NCBI RefSeq assembly: GCF_000760735.1
Contig: NZ_JMEX01000008.1
Span: forward strand, 2,008,042-2,072,041
Source of the DNA: Rhodococcoides fascians A44A
GTDB taxonomy: Bacteria > Actinomycetota > Actinomycetes > Mycobacteriales > Mycobacteriaceae
Reading direction: 5' to 3'
DNA length: 64,000 nucleotides
Position 1 is the stretch's first letter. Each line of letters begins with the position of its first letter. Under the pieces are notes generated by a model. The model was not told the DNA's origin. It was given only the letters and a program-made list of their open reading frames with translations, and made no database searches. A program made the position numbers and the translations under genes. Shown piece by piece: positions 33,438-40,871 of this stretch.

Positions 33438-34417
33438 GAGACGACCTTTCGGACGGGGAGAAGGCGGGACTTGGCCGAGCGCGGGACGGTCAGACGCCAG
33501 CGCTGAGCGGGATCGGTGGCGATGCGTGCCCAGGCTGCGAGCACGGTGGCCGACACCGTGGTGATGACGATGGCGAGGCCGGGGAAGAACGACAGCCACC
33601 AGGCGGTCTGCAGGTACGTGCGGCCCTGCGCGACCATGAGACCCCAGCTGACGTCGGGTGGCTGAATTCCGATGCCCAGGAAGCTCAGTGACGATTCCGC
33701 CAGCATGACGAAGCAGAAGTCCAAGGTAGCGACGGTCAGCAGCGTCGGCAACAGGATCGGTGCGACGTGCCGACGAATGACCGACCCGCTCGACGCACCG
33801 AAGGTACGGGCGGCGTCGACGAACAACCGGCTCTGCAGTTCCGCGGATTCGGCACGGGCGGTACGCAGGTAGATCGGAATGCGGGTGATGGCAAGAACCA
33901 GAACGATGTTCGCGGCGCTCGGGGAGAAGACGTACAGCACGACGACGGCCATCAGCAGCGACGGGAAGCTCATGATGACGTCGGCGACGCGCATCGCCGT
34001 CGTCTCACGCCACCCGCGGTGGTAGCCGGCCCACATTCCGATGATCGAGCCGATGATGGCGGACAGGATGACCGCCGGGATCGCCACCGACAGCGTGGTC
34101 TGGCACGCGACGATCAGACGAGCGAGCATGCTGCGGCCGAGCGGATCGGTCCCGAGGATGTTCATCCAGCCGGTGTCGAGGGAGAACGGTGCCAGGTTGG
34201 AGCGGTTCAGGTCCTGCGCGGTGGCGGCGTCGCCGACGAGCATCGGCCCGAAGATCGCCGTCAGGAAGACCAGGACCAGAATGCCTGCTGCGACGGTCGC
34301 GACGCGGTCGCGGAGAAGGAGCTTCCACAGCGGCGCGGAGCTGGTGCGCGACGCCGGCGTCGGATCCGGAACATCCTCCGGCTCGGACGTTTTCGGGGCT
34401 TCGAAATCGAGTGACAT
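33434..34417 (-). CDS. Peptide/nickel-type ABC transporter permease (DppC-like)
   Basis: 327 aa. An N-terminal cytoplasmic tail of about 30 residues, then six helices. The loop MRVADVIMSFPSLLMAVVV and the coupling motif LRTARAESAELQSRLFVDAAR with RRHVAPILLP downstream are typical of DppC. Forms the pore with the DppB-like protein at 34426. Overlaps the DppD-like gene by 4 nt. Confidence 0.92.
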   Translation of the reverse strand: MSLDFEAPKTSEPEDVPDPTPASRTSSAPLWKLLLRDRVATVAAGILVLVFLTAIFGPMLVGDAATAQDLNRSNLAPFSLDTGWMNILGTDPLGRSMLARLIVACQTTLSVAIPAVILSAIIGSIIGMWAGYHRGWRETTAMRVADVIMSFPSLLMAVVVLYVFSPSAANIVLVLAITRIPIYLRTARAESAELQSRLFVDAARTFGASSGSVIRRHVAPILLPTLLTVATLDFCFVMLAESSLSFLGIGIQPPDVSWGLMVAQGRTYLQTAWWLSFFPGLAIVITTVSATVLAAWARIATDPAQRWRLTVPRSAKSRLLPVRKVVS

Positions 34418-34425
34418 GGTGGCTC

Positions 34426-35355
34426 CTAGACCTTCGCCTTGTCGCGGACACGGGCGTCGAGCAGTGCGTAGCAGGCGTCGATGACGATGTTGAGCACGAA
34501 GATGCTGATGGCGGTCAACAGCACGGCCGCCTGCAGGACCGCGAAATCACGCTGCAGGATGGCGTCGATCATGAGCTTGCCGATACCGGGCCATCCGAAG
34601 ATCGCCTCGACGACGACTGCTCCGTTGACCAGACCGACCATGAGGTCACCTGCAACGGTCAGCGCCGGTGCCGCTGCGTTGCGCAGTGCATGGTGGGTGA
34701 CCACTCGGATGTCGCTTGCGCCCTTGCTGCGTGCCAGCCTGACGTACGGCGCGGACAGCGCGGCCACCATCGCGCCTCGCACGACCTGCGTCAGTACACC
34801 CAGTGGGCGGATGAGCAGTGTCGCGATCGGCAGGATCCACGACAGCATGCCTGCACCGGTTCCCGACGTCGGGAGCACTCCGAAGGTCACGGCGAAGAGC
34901 CAAACGCCCATGATCGCGAACCAGAAATCGGGGATGCTCGCCGCCGTCATGGACAGCAGGCTCGAGATCCGGTCGGCGAGGGAGTTGGGTCGGTACGCCG
35001 CCCAGCACCCGATGACGATGGCACCGACGATCGCCAGGAACATCGTCATGAACGCCAACTGCAGCGTGGCGGGGAACGCGCGAAGGGCCATCGTCGACGC
35101 GGCTTCACCGGTACGCAGCGAGTCACCGAAGTCGAGGTGGACGACGCCGCTGAGGTAATCGAACAGCTGCGTCAGGAGCGGCTGGTCGAGCCCGTTCGAC
35201 GCCCGGAACGCCTCACGCTGGGCCTGGGTGGCGGACTCCGGCAGGTAGAGACTCGTCGGGTCGCCGGTGAGACGGGCCAGGAGGAATACACCGAGAAGCA
35301 CGACGATCAGCGGAACCAGGCTGGTGTAGATCCTTCGTCGCAGAAATCTGAACAT
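34426..35355 (-). CDS. Peptide/nickel-type ABC transporter permease (DppB-like)
   Basis: 309 aa, six helices. N-terminal MFRFLRRRIYTSLVPLIVVL and FRASNGLDQPLLTQLFDYL are the DppB signature; the coupling loop is YVRLARSKGASDIRVVTHHAL. Gene order binding protein, B, C, D, F on the minus strand matches dpp/opp operons. It begins 9 bp after the binding-protein gene. Confidence 0.92.
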   Translation of the reverse strand: MFRFLRRRIYTSLVPLIVVLLGVFLLARLTGDPTSLYLPESATQAQREAFRASNGLDQPLLTQLFDYLSGVVHLDFGDSLRTGEAASTMALRAFPATLQLAFMTMFLAIVGAIVIGCWAAYRPNSLADRISSLLSMTAASIPDFWFAIMGVWLFAVTFGVLPTSGTGAGMLSWILPIATLLIRPLGVLTQVVRGAMVAALSAPYVRLARSKGASDIRVVTHHALRNAAAPALTVAGDLMVGLVNGAVVVEAIFGWPGIGKLMIDAILQRDFAVLQAAVLLTAISIFVLNIVIDACYALLDARVRDKAKV

Positions 35356-35364
35356 GATGGGCCT

Positions 35365-36945
35365 CTAGTCCGTTTCGGGTGAGTCGGCGCGGGTCATCGC
35401 GGCGAGATGCATCTCGTCGACAGTGGCCGAGTTGGGGGTGTAGTCGACGGAATCCGCCTTGGCGAGAACACCTTCCATGTGGGCGATGAACGCCATCTGC
35501 ATGATCTCCTTCGGCTCCTCCGCGAACAGCTGTGCGTATGCGTCCTGCCGAGCGTCGCCGGTGAGAACAGCGGCCTGACGGACGCGCTCGTCGAACTCCG
35601 GTGTTCCGCCTGCGCTCTGGAACCCTTCGCTCATGAGGTACTGGTCGGCGGTGAACGCGGCGTCGCCTGCTTGATTTCCGTGCTGAATGACCAGGAGGTA
35701 CGGGCCGACCTTGGGGAACGGGCGTTCCTGGTACTCCGCTGTTCCGGCGGAGTCCGTCATCTCGATCGACACGTTCATCCCCAGCTGAGACAGGGCGTAC
35801 TGTACGACCTCGAGGGTTTCGTTGACCTTCGGGAACTGACCGGTACGGCCGATGAGCCGGATCGGGGTGTCGACGGGTACGCCGTCCGCACGCGCTTCGT
35901 CGATCAGCTCCTGGGCGCGGGCGGGGTCGTACGGCCACGGTGAGAGTTCGTCGTTGTATCCGATCACTCCGTCCGAGACCAGCTGTGCCGCAGGCTTTCC
36001 GAGTCCCTGGAACAGGGCGTCGACGATTCCCTCGCGGTTGATCGCGTAGTTGATCGCCTGACGTACCCGCATGTCGTCGAGCGGAGTCTCCTCGAGCTGG
36101 ATGCGGACCGCCGTCGTCTCGTTGTTCGGGTAGGCGACTCCGAGGTCTCCTGCACCGTCCTCCGGTCCGAGCGAGGTGGCGATCTCGGCTTCCCCGTTGG
36201 ACACCATCGACGCGCGGACGCTGCCCTCGCTTCGCCACTGGTACGTCGCGCGGGCGTAGTCCGGCTTGTCGCCCCAGTACGTCTCGTTGCGGACGAGCGA
36301 CAGACGCTGACCGTAATCCCAGTTGTCGATCGCGAACGGTCCGGTGCCGATCGGCTCCCGCACGCGTTCGGTGAGGCTGTAGGTCCTCGGCACCATTTCG
36401 ACGAACGAAAGCTTCAGCGGAAGGATCGGGTCCGCACTCGGTGCCGCGACGCTGACGGTCAGCGGATCGATGATCTTCACGTCCAGGTCGGCGTCGCCGA
36501 AGACGTAACCCTCGACGTTGCATCCGAGGTCCGAGTTCACGGCTCGCTCGATCGAGTGCGCTGCGTCCTCCGCCTCGAACGGGCTGCCGTCGCTGAAGGT
36601 GACGCCGGGGTGGAGCTGGAAGGTCCATTCACGGTCCGACACCTGGGTCCAGGAGTCGGCCAGCTTCGGCTCGAGTGTTCCCTCGCTCGGGTTCCGTTCC
36701 ATCAGCGGTTCGGTGATGTTGGACCGCGTGACGACTCCGACCGATGTGAGGGAGACGTCGCACGCTTCGAGGGTCGGCGGCTCTTCCTGCAGGACGATGC
36801 GGAGGGTGTCCGCGCTCGCGGCGGTACCGCTGCCGGAGTTCGCCACCGTGCAACCGCTCGCGATCATCGAAAAGCTCAGTGCGCCAGCGATGATGATCGC
36901 GCTGCGCGTGGTCCGTCCCTGCTGCACTGCTCGTGCAGGGCTCAT
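35365..36945 (-). CDS. Peptide/nickel-type ABC solute-binding lipoprotein (DppA/SBP_bac_5-like)
   Basis: 526 aa. Lipobox IASGC after a signal helix (IIIAGALSFSM), then the SBP family 5 fold with EPPTLEACDVSLTS near the mature N-terminus, PKLADSWTQVSDREWTFQL and VRQAINYAINREGIVDALF. It captures the solute for the importer encoded downstream. The family takes up peptides, nickel, opines, sugars and oligosaccharides, so the name does not fix the ligand. ATG 36945 is chosen. Its promoter region is divergent from a 2-hydroxyacid dehydrogenase gene that carries the aldarate-type promoter. Confidence 0.92.
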   Translation of the reverse strand: MSPARAVQQGRTTRSAIIIAGALSFSMIASGCTVANSGSGTAASADTLRIVLQEEPPTLEACDVSLTSVGVVTRSNITEPLMERNPSEGTLEPKLADSWTQVSDREWTFQLHPGVTFSDGSPFEAEDAAHSIERAVNSDLGCNVEGYVFGDADLDVKIIDPLTVSVAAPSADPILPLKLSFVEMVPRTYSLTERVREPIGTGPFAIDNWDYGQRLSLVRNETYWGDKPDYARATYQWRSEGSVRASMVSNGEAEIATSLGPEDGAGDLGVAYPNNETTAVRIQLEETPLDDMRVRQAINYAINREGIVDALFQGLGKPAAQLVSDGVIGYNDELSPWPYDPARAQELIDEARADGVPVDTPIRLIGRTGQFPKVNETLEVVQYALSQLGMNVSIEMTDSAGTAEYQERPFPKVGPYLLVIQHGNQAGDAAFTADQYLMSEGFQSAGGTPEFDERVRQAAVLTGDARQDAYAQLFAEEPKEIMQMAFIAHMEGVLAKADSVDYTPNSATVDEMHLAAMTRADSPETD

Positions 36946-37288
36946 GGTGACCTCCAAGTGGATGGGGAGTGCGACTGCACCGGGTGCAGCGCATATCTGT
37001 GACGGTAGACACACGGTAGGAGTGGCGCATATCGGCGTCAACACGACAATCGGCCGTAACCAGGGAGTTTTGTGGGTCACATCGAGTCGAATCGAGAGGT
37101 GTGAATCACAGTACGATGCGTCTGACCTGGTCGGACGGCATCGAGCAGCAGGAGATAGGGTGTAGTAAGTACGTCGACAATGCCGTTTGAGTATCAATCC
37201 ATGTTATTTACGTGTTGGACAGGTATCCGAAAAGCGGCATAGCGTACTGGAAAACCCGCACGCGGCGAGTCCTGTGAGGAGCTGAGTT
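36946..37288. other. 343-bp divergent regulatory region
   Basis: This gap separates the importer operon (minus) from the 2-hydroxyacid dehydrogenase/usp operon (plus). It is more AT-rich than its surroundings near 37190-37215. Positions 37178-37245 hold the fourth copy of the shared aldarate promoter. GCGCATAT occurs twice (about 36979 and 37027), in the half nearer the importer. No gene is seen. Confidence 0.7.
37178..37245 (+). promoter_or_regulatory. Shared LysR-type promoter, copy at the 2-hydroxyacid dehydrogenase
   Basis: CAATGC (37178-37183), 7 bp, GTATCAA (37191-37197), 17 bp, TTGGAC (37215-37220), 19 bp, TAGCGT (37240-37245). The layout is the same as at 44775-44841, 46820-46887 and 59168-59234. 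This is the least perfect copy: G to A in each half-site. Confidence 0.75.
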
Positions 37289-38284
37289 ATGGCAACGGTT
37301 GGAGCCACGGAATCATCTGCGGTGCAGAGTGATTCGAAGAAATCCGGACGGGTGCTTCGGGTCGGGCCGCTCAAGCCGTCTCTGATGGACACCCTCGCCG
37401 GCGACTACGACGCCCTCGTGCTCCCCGATGCGGCCGAGCGTGACGAGTTCCTGGCTCGGCACGGCGAGTCGATCACCGCAGCGGTCACGTCCGGCCGAAC
37501 GGGAGTGGACGCGACACTCATCGAGCAGCTTCCGAACCTGGGTGCGATCGTGCACTTCGGCGTCGGGTACGACACCACCGACGTCGACGCTGCCTCCGCG
37601 CGCGGTGTCGTGGTCAGCAACACCCCCGATGTCCTGACCGACTGCGTTGCCGACCTCGCGGTGGGCCTCGTGATCGACGCACTCCGGCAGGTGTCGTTCA
37701 ACGACCGTTACGTCCGCGCAGGCCGCTGGGCCGCCGAGGGCAACTCGCCGCTGACGTCGCAGGTCACCGGAAAGCGAGTGGGAATCATCGGTCTCGGCCG
37801 CATCGGAAGCGCAATCGCGGACAGGCTCACCGGGTTCCGCTGCTCCATCGGCTACCACAACCGCAACGAGATCGCCGACTCCCCTTACACGTACTCGCCC
37901 ACGGCCGCAAGGCTTGCCGGGAGCGTGGACATCCTGATCGTCGCTGCCTCGGGAGGTTCGGGCACCAAGCATCTCGTGGACAGTGACGTGCTCGACGCAC
38001 TGGGCCCCCAGGGATACCTCGTCAACGTCGCCCGGGGAAGCGTCGTCGACCAGGATGCGTTGGTGGAACGGCTCGCCGACGGCAGGCTGGCAGGCGCCGG
38101 GCTCGACGTCTTCGCCGACGAACCGTCGGTACCGGAGAAGCTTCTCGGCCTCGACAACGTGGTCCTGCTGCCTCACGTCGGCAGTGGAACGGTGGAAACA
38201 CGCGCAGCCATGGAAGCGCTGACGCTGCAGAACCTGGACCAGTTCCTGGCGAATGGAACTCTCACGACGCCGGTGACCCGATGA
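37289..38284 (+). CDS. D-isomer-specific 2-hydroxyacid dehydrogenase
   Basis: 331 aa. GIIGLGRIGSAIADRL near residue 168 binds NAD(P); the catalytic set is Arg in VNVARGSVVDQDAL, Glu in DVFADEPSVPE and His in LLPHVGSGT. Such enzymes reduce 2-oxo acids such as glyoxylate or hydroxypyruvate, or oxidise the alcohols. The promoter copy at 37178-37245 ties it to the glucarate/galactarate dehydratase genes. Its stop overlaps the usp start as ATGA. The precise 2-oxo acid is unknown. Confidence 0.9.
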   Translation: MATVGATESSAVQSDSKKSGRVLRVGPLKPSLMDTLAGDYDALVLPDAAERDEFLARHGESITAAVTSGRTGVDATLIEQLPNLGAIVHFGVGYDTTDVDAASARGVVVSNTPDVLTDCVADLAVGLVIDALRQVSFNDRYVRAGRWAAEGNSPLTSQVTGKRVGIIGLGRIGSAIADRLTGFRCSIGYHNRNEIADSPYTYSPTAARLAGSVDILIVAASGGSGTKHLVDSDVLDALGPQGYLVNVARGSVVDQDALVERLADGRLAGAGLDVFADEPSVPEKLLGLDNVVLLPHVGSGTVETRAAMEALTLQNLDQFLANGTLTTPVTR

Positions 38285-38676
38285 CCGTCGTGGTCGGCTA
38301 CTCGCCGACTGTCGAAGGTAGAGGCGCACTGCCCTTCGCGTTCGGCGAAGCCGTGCAACGCGGCGTCGACCTCGTCGTCGTCGCCGAGGAGGACAGTGCC
38401 TCGGAAGAAGGTTTCGGCGCTGCGATCGAATCCGCGCGCGACGAGGCAGGAGCCGGCGGCGTCGTGGTGAAGGTGCACGACAACGAACCCGGGCGCTCGC
38501 ACGCCGACAACCTGATAGACCTGTCCTACGCGGAGGGAACCGACCTGGTGGTGATCGGCATCAGGCGCCGATCACCGGTCGGAAAACTGTTCCTGGGCAG
38601 CATCTCTCAGCGAGTACTGCTGGAAGCTCAGTGCCCGGTGGTTGCGGTCAAACCAGCAATAGGTCTGCCCCGCTGA
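38281..38676 (+). CDS. Universal stress protein, UspA family
   Basis: 131 aa, single domain. It starts MTVVVGYSPTVEGRGALPF, and the ATP-binding signature is GIRRRSPVGKLFLGSISQ (G-x2-G-x9-G-S like), ending QCPVVAVKPA. It is coupled to the 2-hydroxyacid dehydrogenase by a 4-nt overlap, so it is made together with it, probably under the shared promoter at 37178-37245. Role unclear. Confidence 0.88.
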   Translation: MTVVVGYSPTVEGRGALPFAFGEAVQRGVDLVVVAEEDSASEEGFGAAIESARDEAGAGGVVVKVHDNEPGRSHADNLIDLSYAEGTDLVVIGIRRRSPVGKLFLGSISQRVLLEAQCPVVAVKPAIGLPR

Positions 38677-38685
38677 TCCGACGGA

Positions 38686-38763
38686 TCACCAGAAGCCGAG
38701 GCTCTGTCCGTTGGAGAAGATGTTGAACGCGTCGCTGAACAGGGAGAACAAAATTCCGAGCAT
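38686..38763 (-). CDS. Possible 25-residue hydrophobic peptide
   Basis: ATG 38763 opens a frame MLGILFSLFSDAF, continuing NIFSNGQSLGFW, stop at 38686. The peptide is amphipathic and rich in Phe, Leu and Ser. GGAAAG lies 12 to 17 bases upstream, a weak ribosome site. It sits alone between usp and the repeat-flanked DUF559 gene. It may be a small membrane peptide; coding is not proven. Confidence 0.35.
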   Translation of the reverse strand: MLGILFSLFSDAFNIFSNGQSLGFW

Positions 38764-38824
38764 GTGAGATCCACTTTCCGAGATTGTGTGAGGACACATC
38801 AGTTTAGAGTCTCGTGGGTGAGAT

Positions 38825-38890
38825 GTCACAATTCCGCTCATCTCAGGCGGGATCCCGCCCGAGACGCGCGGAACTGCTACACCACGCCCG
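38825..38890. repeat. 66-bp palindromic element, copy 1
   Basis: Begins GTCACAATTCCGC and ends GCGGAACTGCTACACCACGC, with a central perfect palindrome GGCGGGATCCCGCC (38846-38859). The ends are near-complementary. A second copy in the same orientation and of equal length lies at 39823-39888; together they flank the DUF559 gene. Confidence 0.8.
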
Positions 38891-38918
38891 TTGTCCACAG
38901 TCTCCGAGTTGTCCACAG
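38891..38918 (+). promoter_or_regulatory. Two DnaA-box-like sites before the DUF559 gene
   Basis: TTGTCCACAG occurs at 38891-38900 and again at 38909-38918, 18 bp apart in the same direction. TTGTCCACA is the actinobacterial DnaA-box consensus. This is not an origin context (no dnaA, dnaN or AT-rich unwinding region), so regulation or coincidence is more likely. Confidence 0.4.
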
Positions 38919-38980
38919 GCTTCTCGAAACACCAGGTCGACGACGAATCATGGGTAGCCGGGTGTCCGACACTTCGGGTC

Positions 38981-39826
38981 ATGCACCCTCACGGACTGGC
39001 CACCAGAGACCAATTGCTGGCGTCGGGTATCTCCAGTAGCGCCATCTCCCGTAGGTTTCGACGGATTCTGCCGCGGATCTACTGTTCCGGTGAACCCACC
39101 GTCATTGCCCGGTGTCATGCCATCACGCTGTGGCAACCCCGGGCTGTGCTCAGTCATCGCACTGCGGCGTGGCTGTTCGGGTGGATCGATGCGCCCGAGC
39201 AGCACGACTTCACGGTGCCCATCGGAATCACCGCGCGAACGCCGGACTGGCTGACTGTTCATCGACGCACGCTGGAGATCGGGGAGCTGTCCGAATGCCA
39301 GGGGCTCCCGGTGGTCGCTCGGCCCCGGACGCTGATCGACTGCGTTTCGGTGATGGAGCCGGAGGTCGTGGCACGCATCGTCGACGAGCGCCTCACGGGC
39401 GACGTTCCCTCCGAAGAGGTGCTCGCCTTGTTGGACGAGTTCCCGAGGCGCAGAGGTAACGGTCGCGCGCGCCGGCAGCTCGAGTCGGCGGCAACCGGGT
39501 TCGCATCCGAGCCCGAGCGTGTGCTGGATCGCCGGCTCATCGTCCTGGGCCTGCGCCTCGAGACCAACTACTGGGTCGGCCGGTACCTGTGCGACTTCGT
39601 GGACGTCTGGGCAATGGTGATCGTCGAGGTGGACGGCCGAGAATTCCACAGTGCACCGGATGTGTTCAGCCGGGACCGTCGACGCCAGAACGACCTGGTC
39701 CTGGAAGGCTGGCTGGTCCTTCGGTTCTCGGCCGTGGATGTGTTGTCGAACCCGGAAGCGGTCGCTCGTCGGATCGTCGAGGTGGTTCGACGACGCAGGA
39801 AGTCGCGCCGTCCGGGTGTCGTGTGA
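38981..39826 (+). CDS. DUF559 endonuclease-fold protein with AbiEi-like N-terminal domain
   Basis: 281 aa from ATG 38981. The N-terminus (LATRDQLLASGISSSAISRR) is a winged-helix-like domain as in AbiEi antitoxins; the middle carries LSHRTAAWLFGWI and TLIDCVSVM. The C-terminal 100 residues form a Vsr-like nuclease fold, with VIVEVDGREFHS, RDRRRQNDLVLEGW and LRFSAVDVLSNPEAV (DUF559). Such genes are common and scattered in actinobacteria and unproven in function. No toxin partner is adjacent. Flanking 66-bp elements suggest insertion as a cassette. A frame extension to a TTG at 38891 is possible. Confidence 0.8.
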   Translation: MHPHGLATRDQLLASGISSSAISRRFRRILPRIYCSGEPTVIARCHAITLWQPRAVLSHRTAAWLFGWIDAPEQHDFTVPIGITARTPDWLTVHRRTLEIGELSECQGLPVVARPRTLIDCVSVMEPEVVARIVDERLTGDVPSEEVLALLDEFPRRRGNGRARRQLESAATGFASEPERVLDRRLIVLGLRLETNYWVGRYLCDFVDVWAMVIVEVDGREFHSAPDVFSRDRRRQNDLVLEGWLVLRFSAVDVLSNPEAVARRIVEVVRRRRKSRRPGVV

Positions 39827-39888
39827 CAATTCCGCGTTTTTCGGACGGGATCCCGCCTGCCGAGAGCGGAACTGTTACATCACGCCCG
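39823..39888. repeat. 66-bp palindromic element, copy 2
   Basis: Begins GTGACAATTCCGC within the DUF559 stop region and ends GCGGAACTGTTACATCACGC, with CGGGATCCCG at the centre. Same length and orientation as copy 1 (38825-38890). It reaches to within 6 bp of the convergent LysR gene stop and may also serve as terminator. Confidence 0.8.
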
Positions 39889-39893
39889 CCGAC

Positions 39894-40796
39894 CTACTGC
39901 CATTCCCGGGACGGGAGGACGTCGGACATGAAGCGGTGCAGGGCGGGGTTGTCGTTGTCCACGCGCCAGGCTGCGTTGAGTTCGACGGGGCGTCGGGGGG
40001 TGGTCTCGACGGGACGGAAGACGACGCCGCTCGGTTGCATGGTCGTGGACGATTCGGGGACCAGTGCCATTCCGATTCCCGAGCGCACGAGGACCAGCAT
40101 CGTGTGGACCTGTGTCACGTACTGCACGTATCGGGGCGTGACGCCGACGACGGTGAACGTACTGATCAGCAGTTCGTGGAAGTACCGGGCGTCGACGGGT
40201 GAGTACATGATGGTCGGCTGGTCGTCGAAGTCGGCGATGGTGAGCTTGTCGAGTTCAGCGAGGGGATGGTCGGCGGGCAGCGCAGCGACGAGTGACTCGT
40301 GCAGGACCGGCCGGGAGGCGATGCCGGGACGTTTGAGCGGTGGTCGAGCAAGACCGAGGTCCAGGTCTCCGATGGCGAGGGATTCCATCTGCACCGCGGA
40401 CACCATTTCGCGCAGAACGATTTTGACGTCCGGTAGCTCGATGCGTGCCTTCTCCAACAGCTGCGGCAGCACTGCGTGCGCCGACGCTCCGGTGAAACCG
40501 ACGACGACGGTACCGAGGTCTCCGGTGGGCACGCGCCGGACGGTGAGTACCGCGCCTTCGGCGAGGTCGAGGATGCGTCGGGCGTCGGGGAGGAAGGCGA
40601 TGCCTGCCGCGGTGAGCATCACCGATCGGCTGGTGCGGTCGATCAGCTGCACGCCGAGTTCGTTCTCGAGCTGCTGGATCTGACGGCTCAGCGGTGGCTG
40701 AGTCATGTGTAGGCGTTCCGCGGCGCGACCGAAGTGCAGCTCCTCGGCGACGGCGATGAAGCAGGTCAGGCGATTGAGGGAAAACAACCCATTCAC
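39894..40796 (-). CDS. LysR family transcriptional regulator
   Basis: 300 aa. Helix-turn-helix at residues 4-63 (LTCFIAVAEELHFGRAAERLHMTQPPLSRQIQQLE), then the effector-binding domain with VGFTGASAHAVLPQLL. This is the CatR/BenM-like subgroup, which senses organic acids and usually activates. It lies just downstream of the aldehyde dehydrogenase-kdgD-gudD operon in the same orientation, separated by a hairpin. Four promoters of the region carry a T-N11-A LysR box at fixed distance from their -35, so it is the likely regulator of aldarate breakdown. That link is inferred. Confidence 0.88.
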   Translation of the reverse strand: MNGLFSLNRLTCFIAVAEELHFGRAAERLHMTQPPLSRQIQQLENELGVQLIDRTSRSVMLTAAGIAFLPDARRILDLAEGAVLTVRRVPTGDLGTVVVGFTGASAHAVLPQLLEKARIELPDVKIVLREMVSAVQMESLAIGDLDLGLARPPLKRPGIASRPVLHESLVAALPADHPLAELDKLTIADFDDQPTIMYSPVDARYFHELLISTFTVVGVTPRYVQYVTQVHTMLVLVRSGIGMALVPESSTTMQPSGVVFRPVETTPRRPVELNAAWRVDNDNPALHRFMSDVLPSREWQ

Positions 40797-40810
40797 TCCC
40801 GATATCGAAA

Positions 40811-40860
40811 AAGGCCACTCGCGGTCAGGTCGGGTATCAACCTAACCCACGAGTGGCCTT
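40811..40860 (-). terminator. Hairpin after the gudD operon
   Basis: AAGGCCACTCG (40811-40821) and CGAGTGGCCTT (40850-40860) form an 11-bp perfect stem with a 28-nt loop, 12 bp after the glucarate dehydratase stop and before the lysR start. On the minus strand the second arm is followed by TTTCGATATC, giving a short U run. Likely terminates the operon. Confidence 0.7.
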
Positions 40861-40871
40861 GCTCGATGTAG

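Noticed and set aside
35213-36628. A 471-codon minus frame inside the binding-protein gene
   Set aside because: Shadow frame of the DppA-like gene; composition is Arg/Gly-rich.
38891-38918. Chromosomal replication origin
   Set aside because: Only two DnaA-like boxes, no dnaA/dnaN genes and no AT-rich unwinding region.
38825-39888. Insertion sequence carrying the DUF559 gene
   Set aside because: No transposase and no target-site duplication visible; the flanking elements are in direct rather than inverted orientation, so only a repeat/cassette call is justified.
40797-40871. A fifth shared-promoter copy before the LysR gene itself
   Set aside because: Only loose pieces (GGGTATCAA, GATATCGA) are present; no TTGGAC at the right distance.
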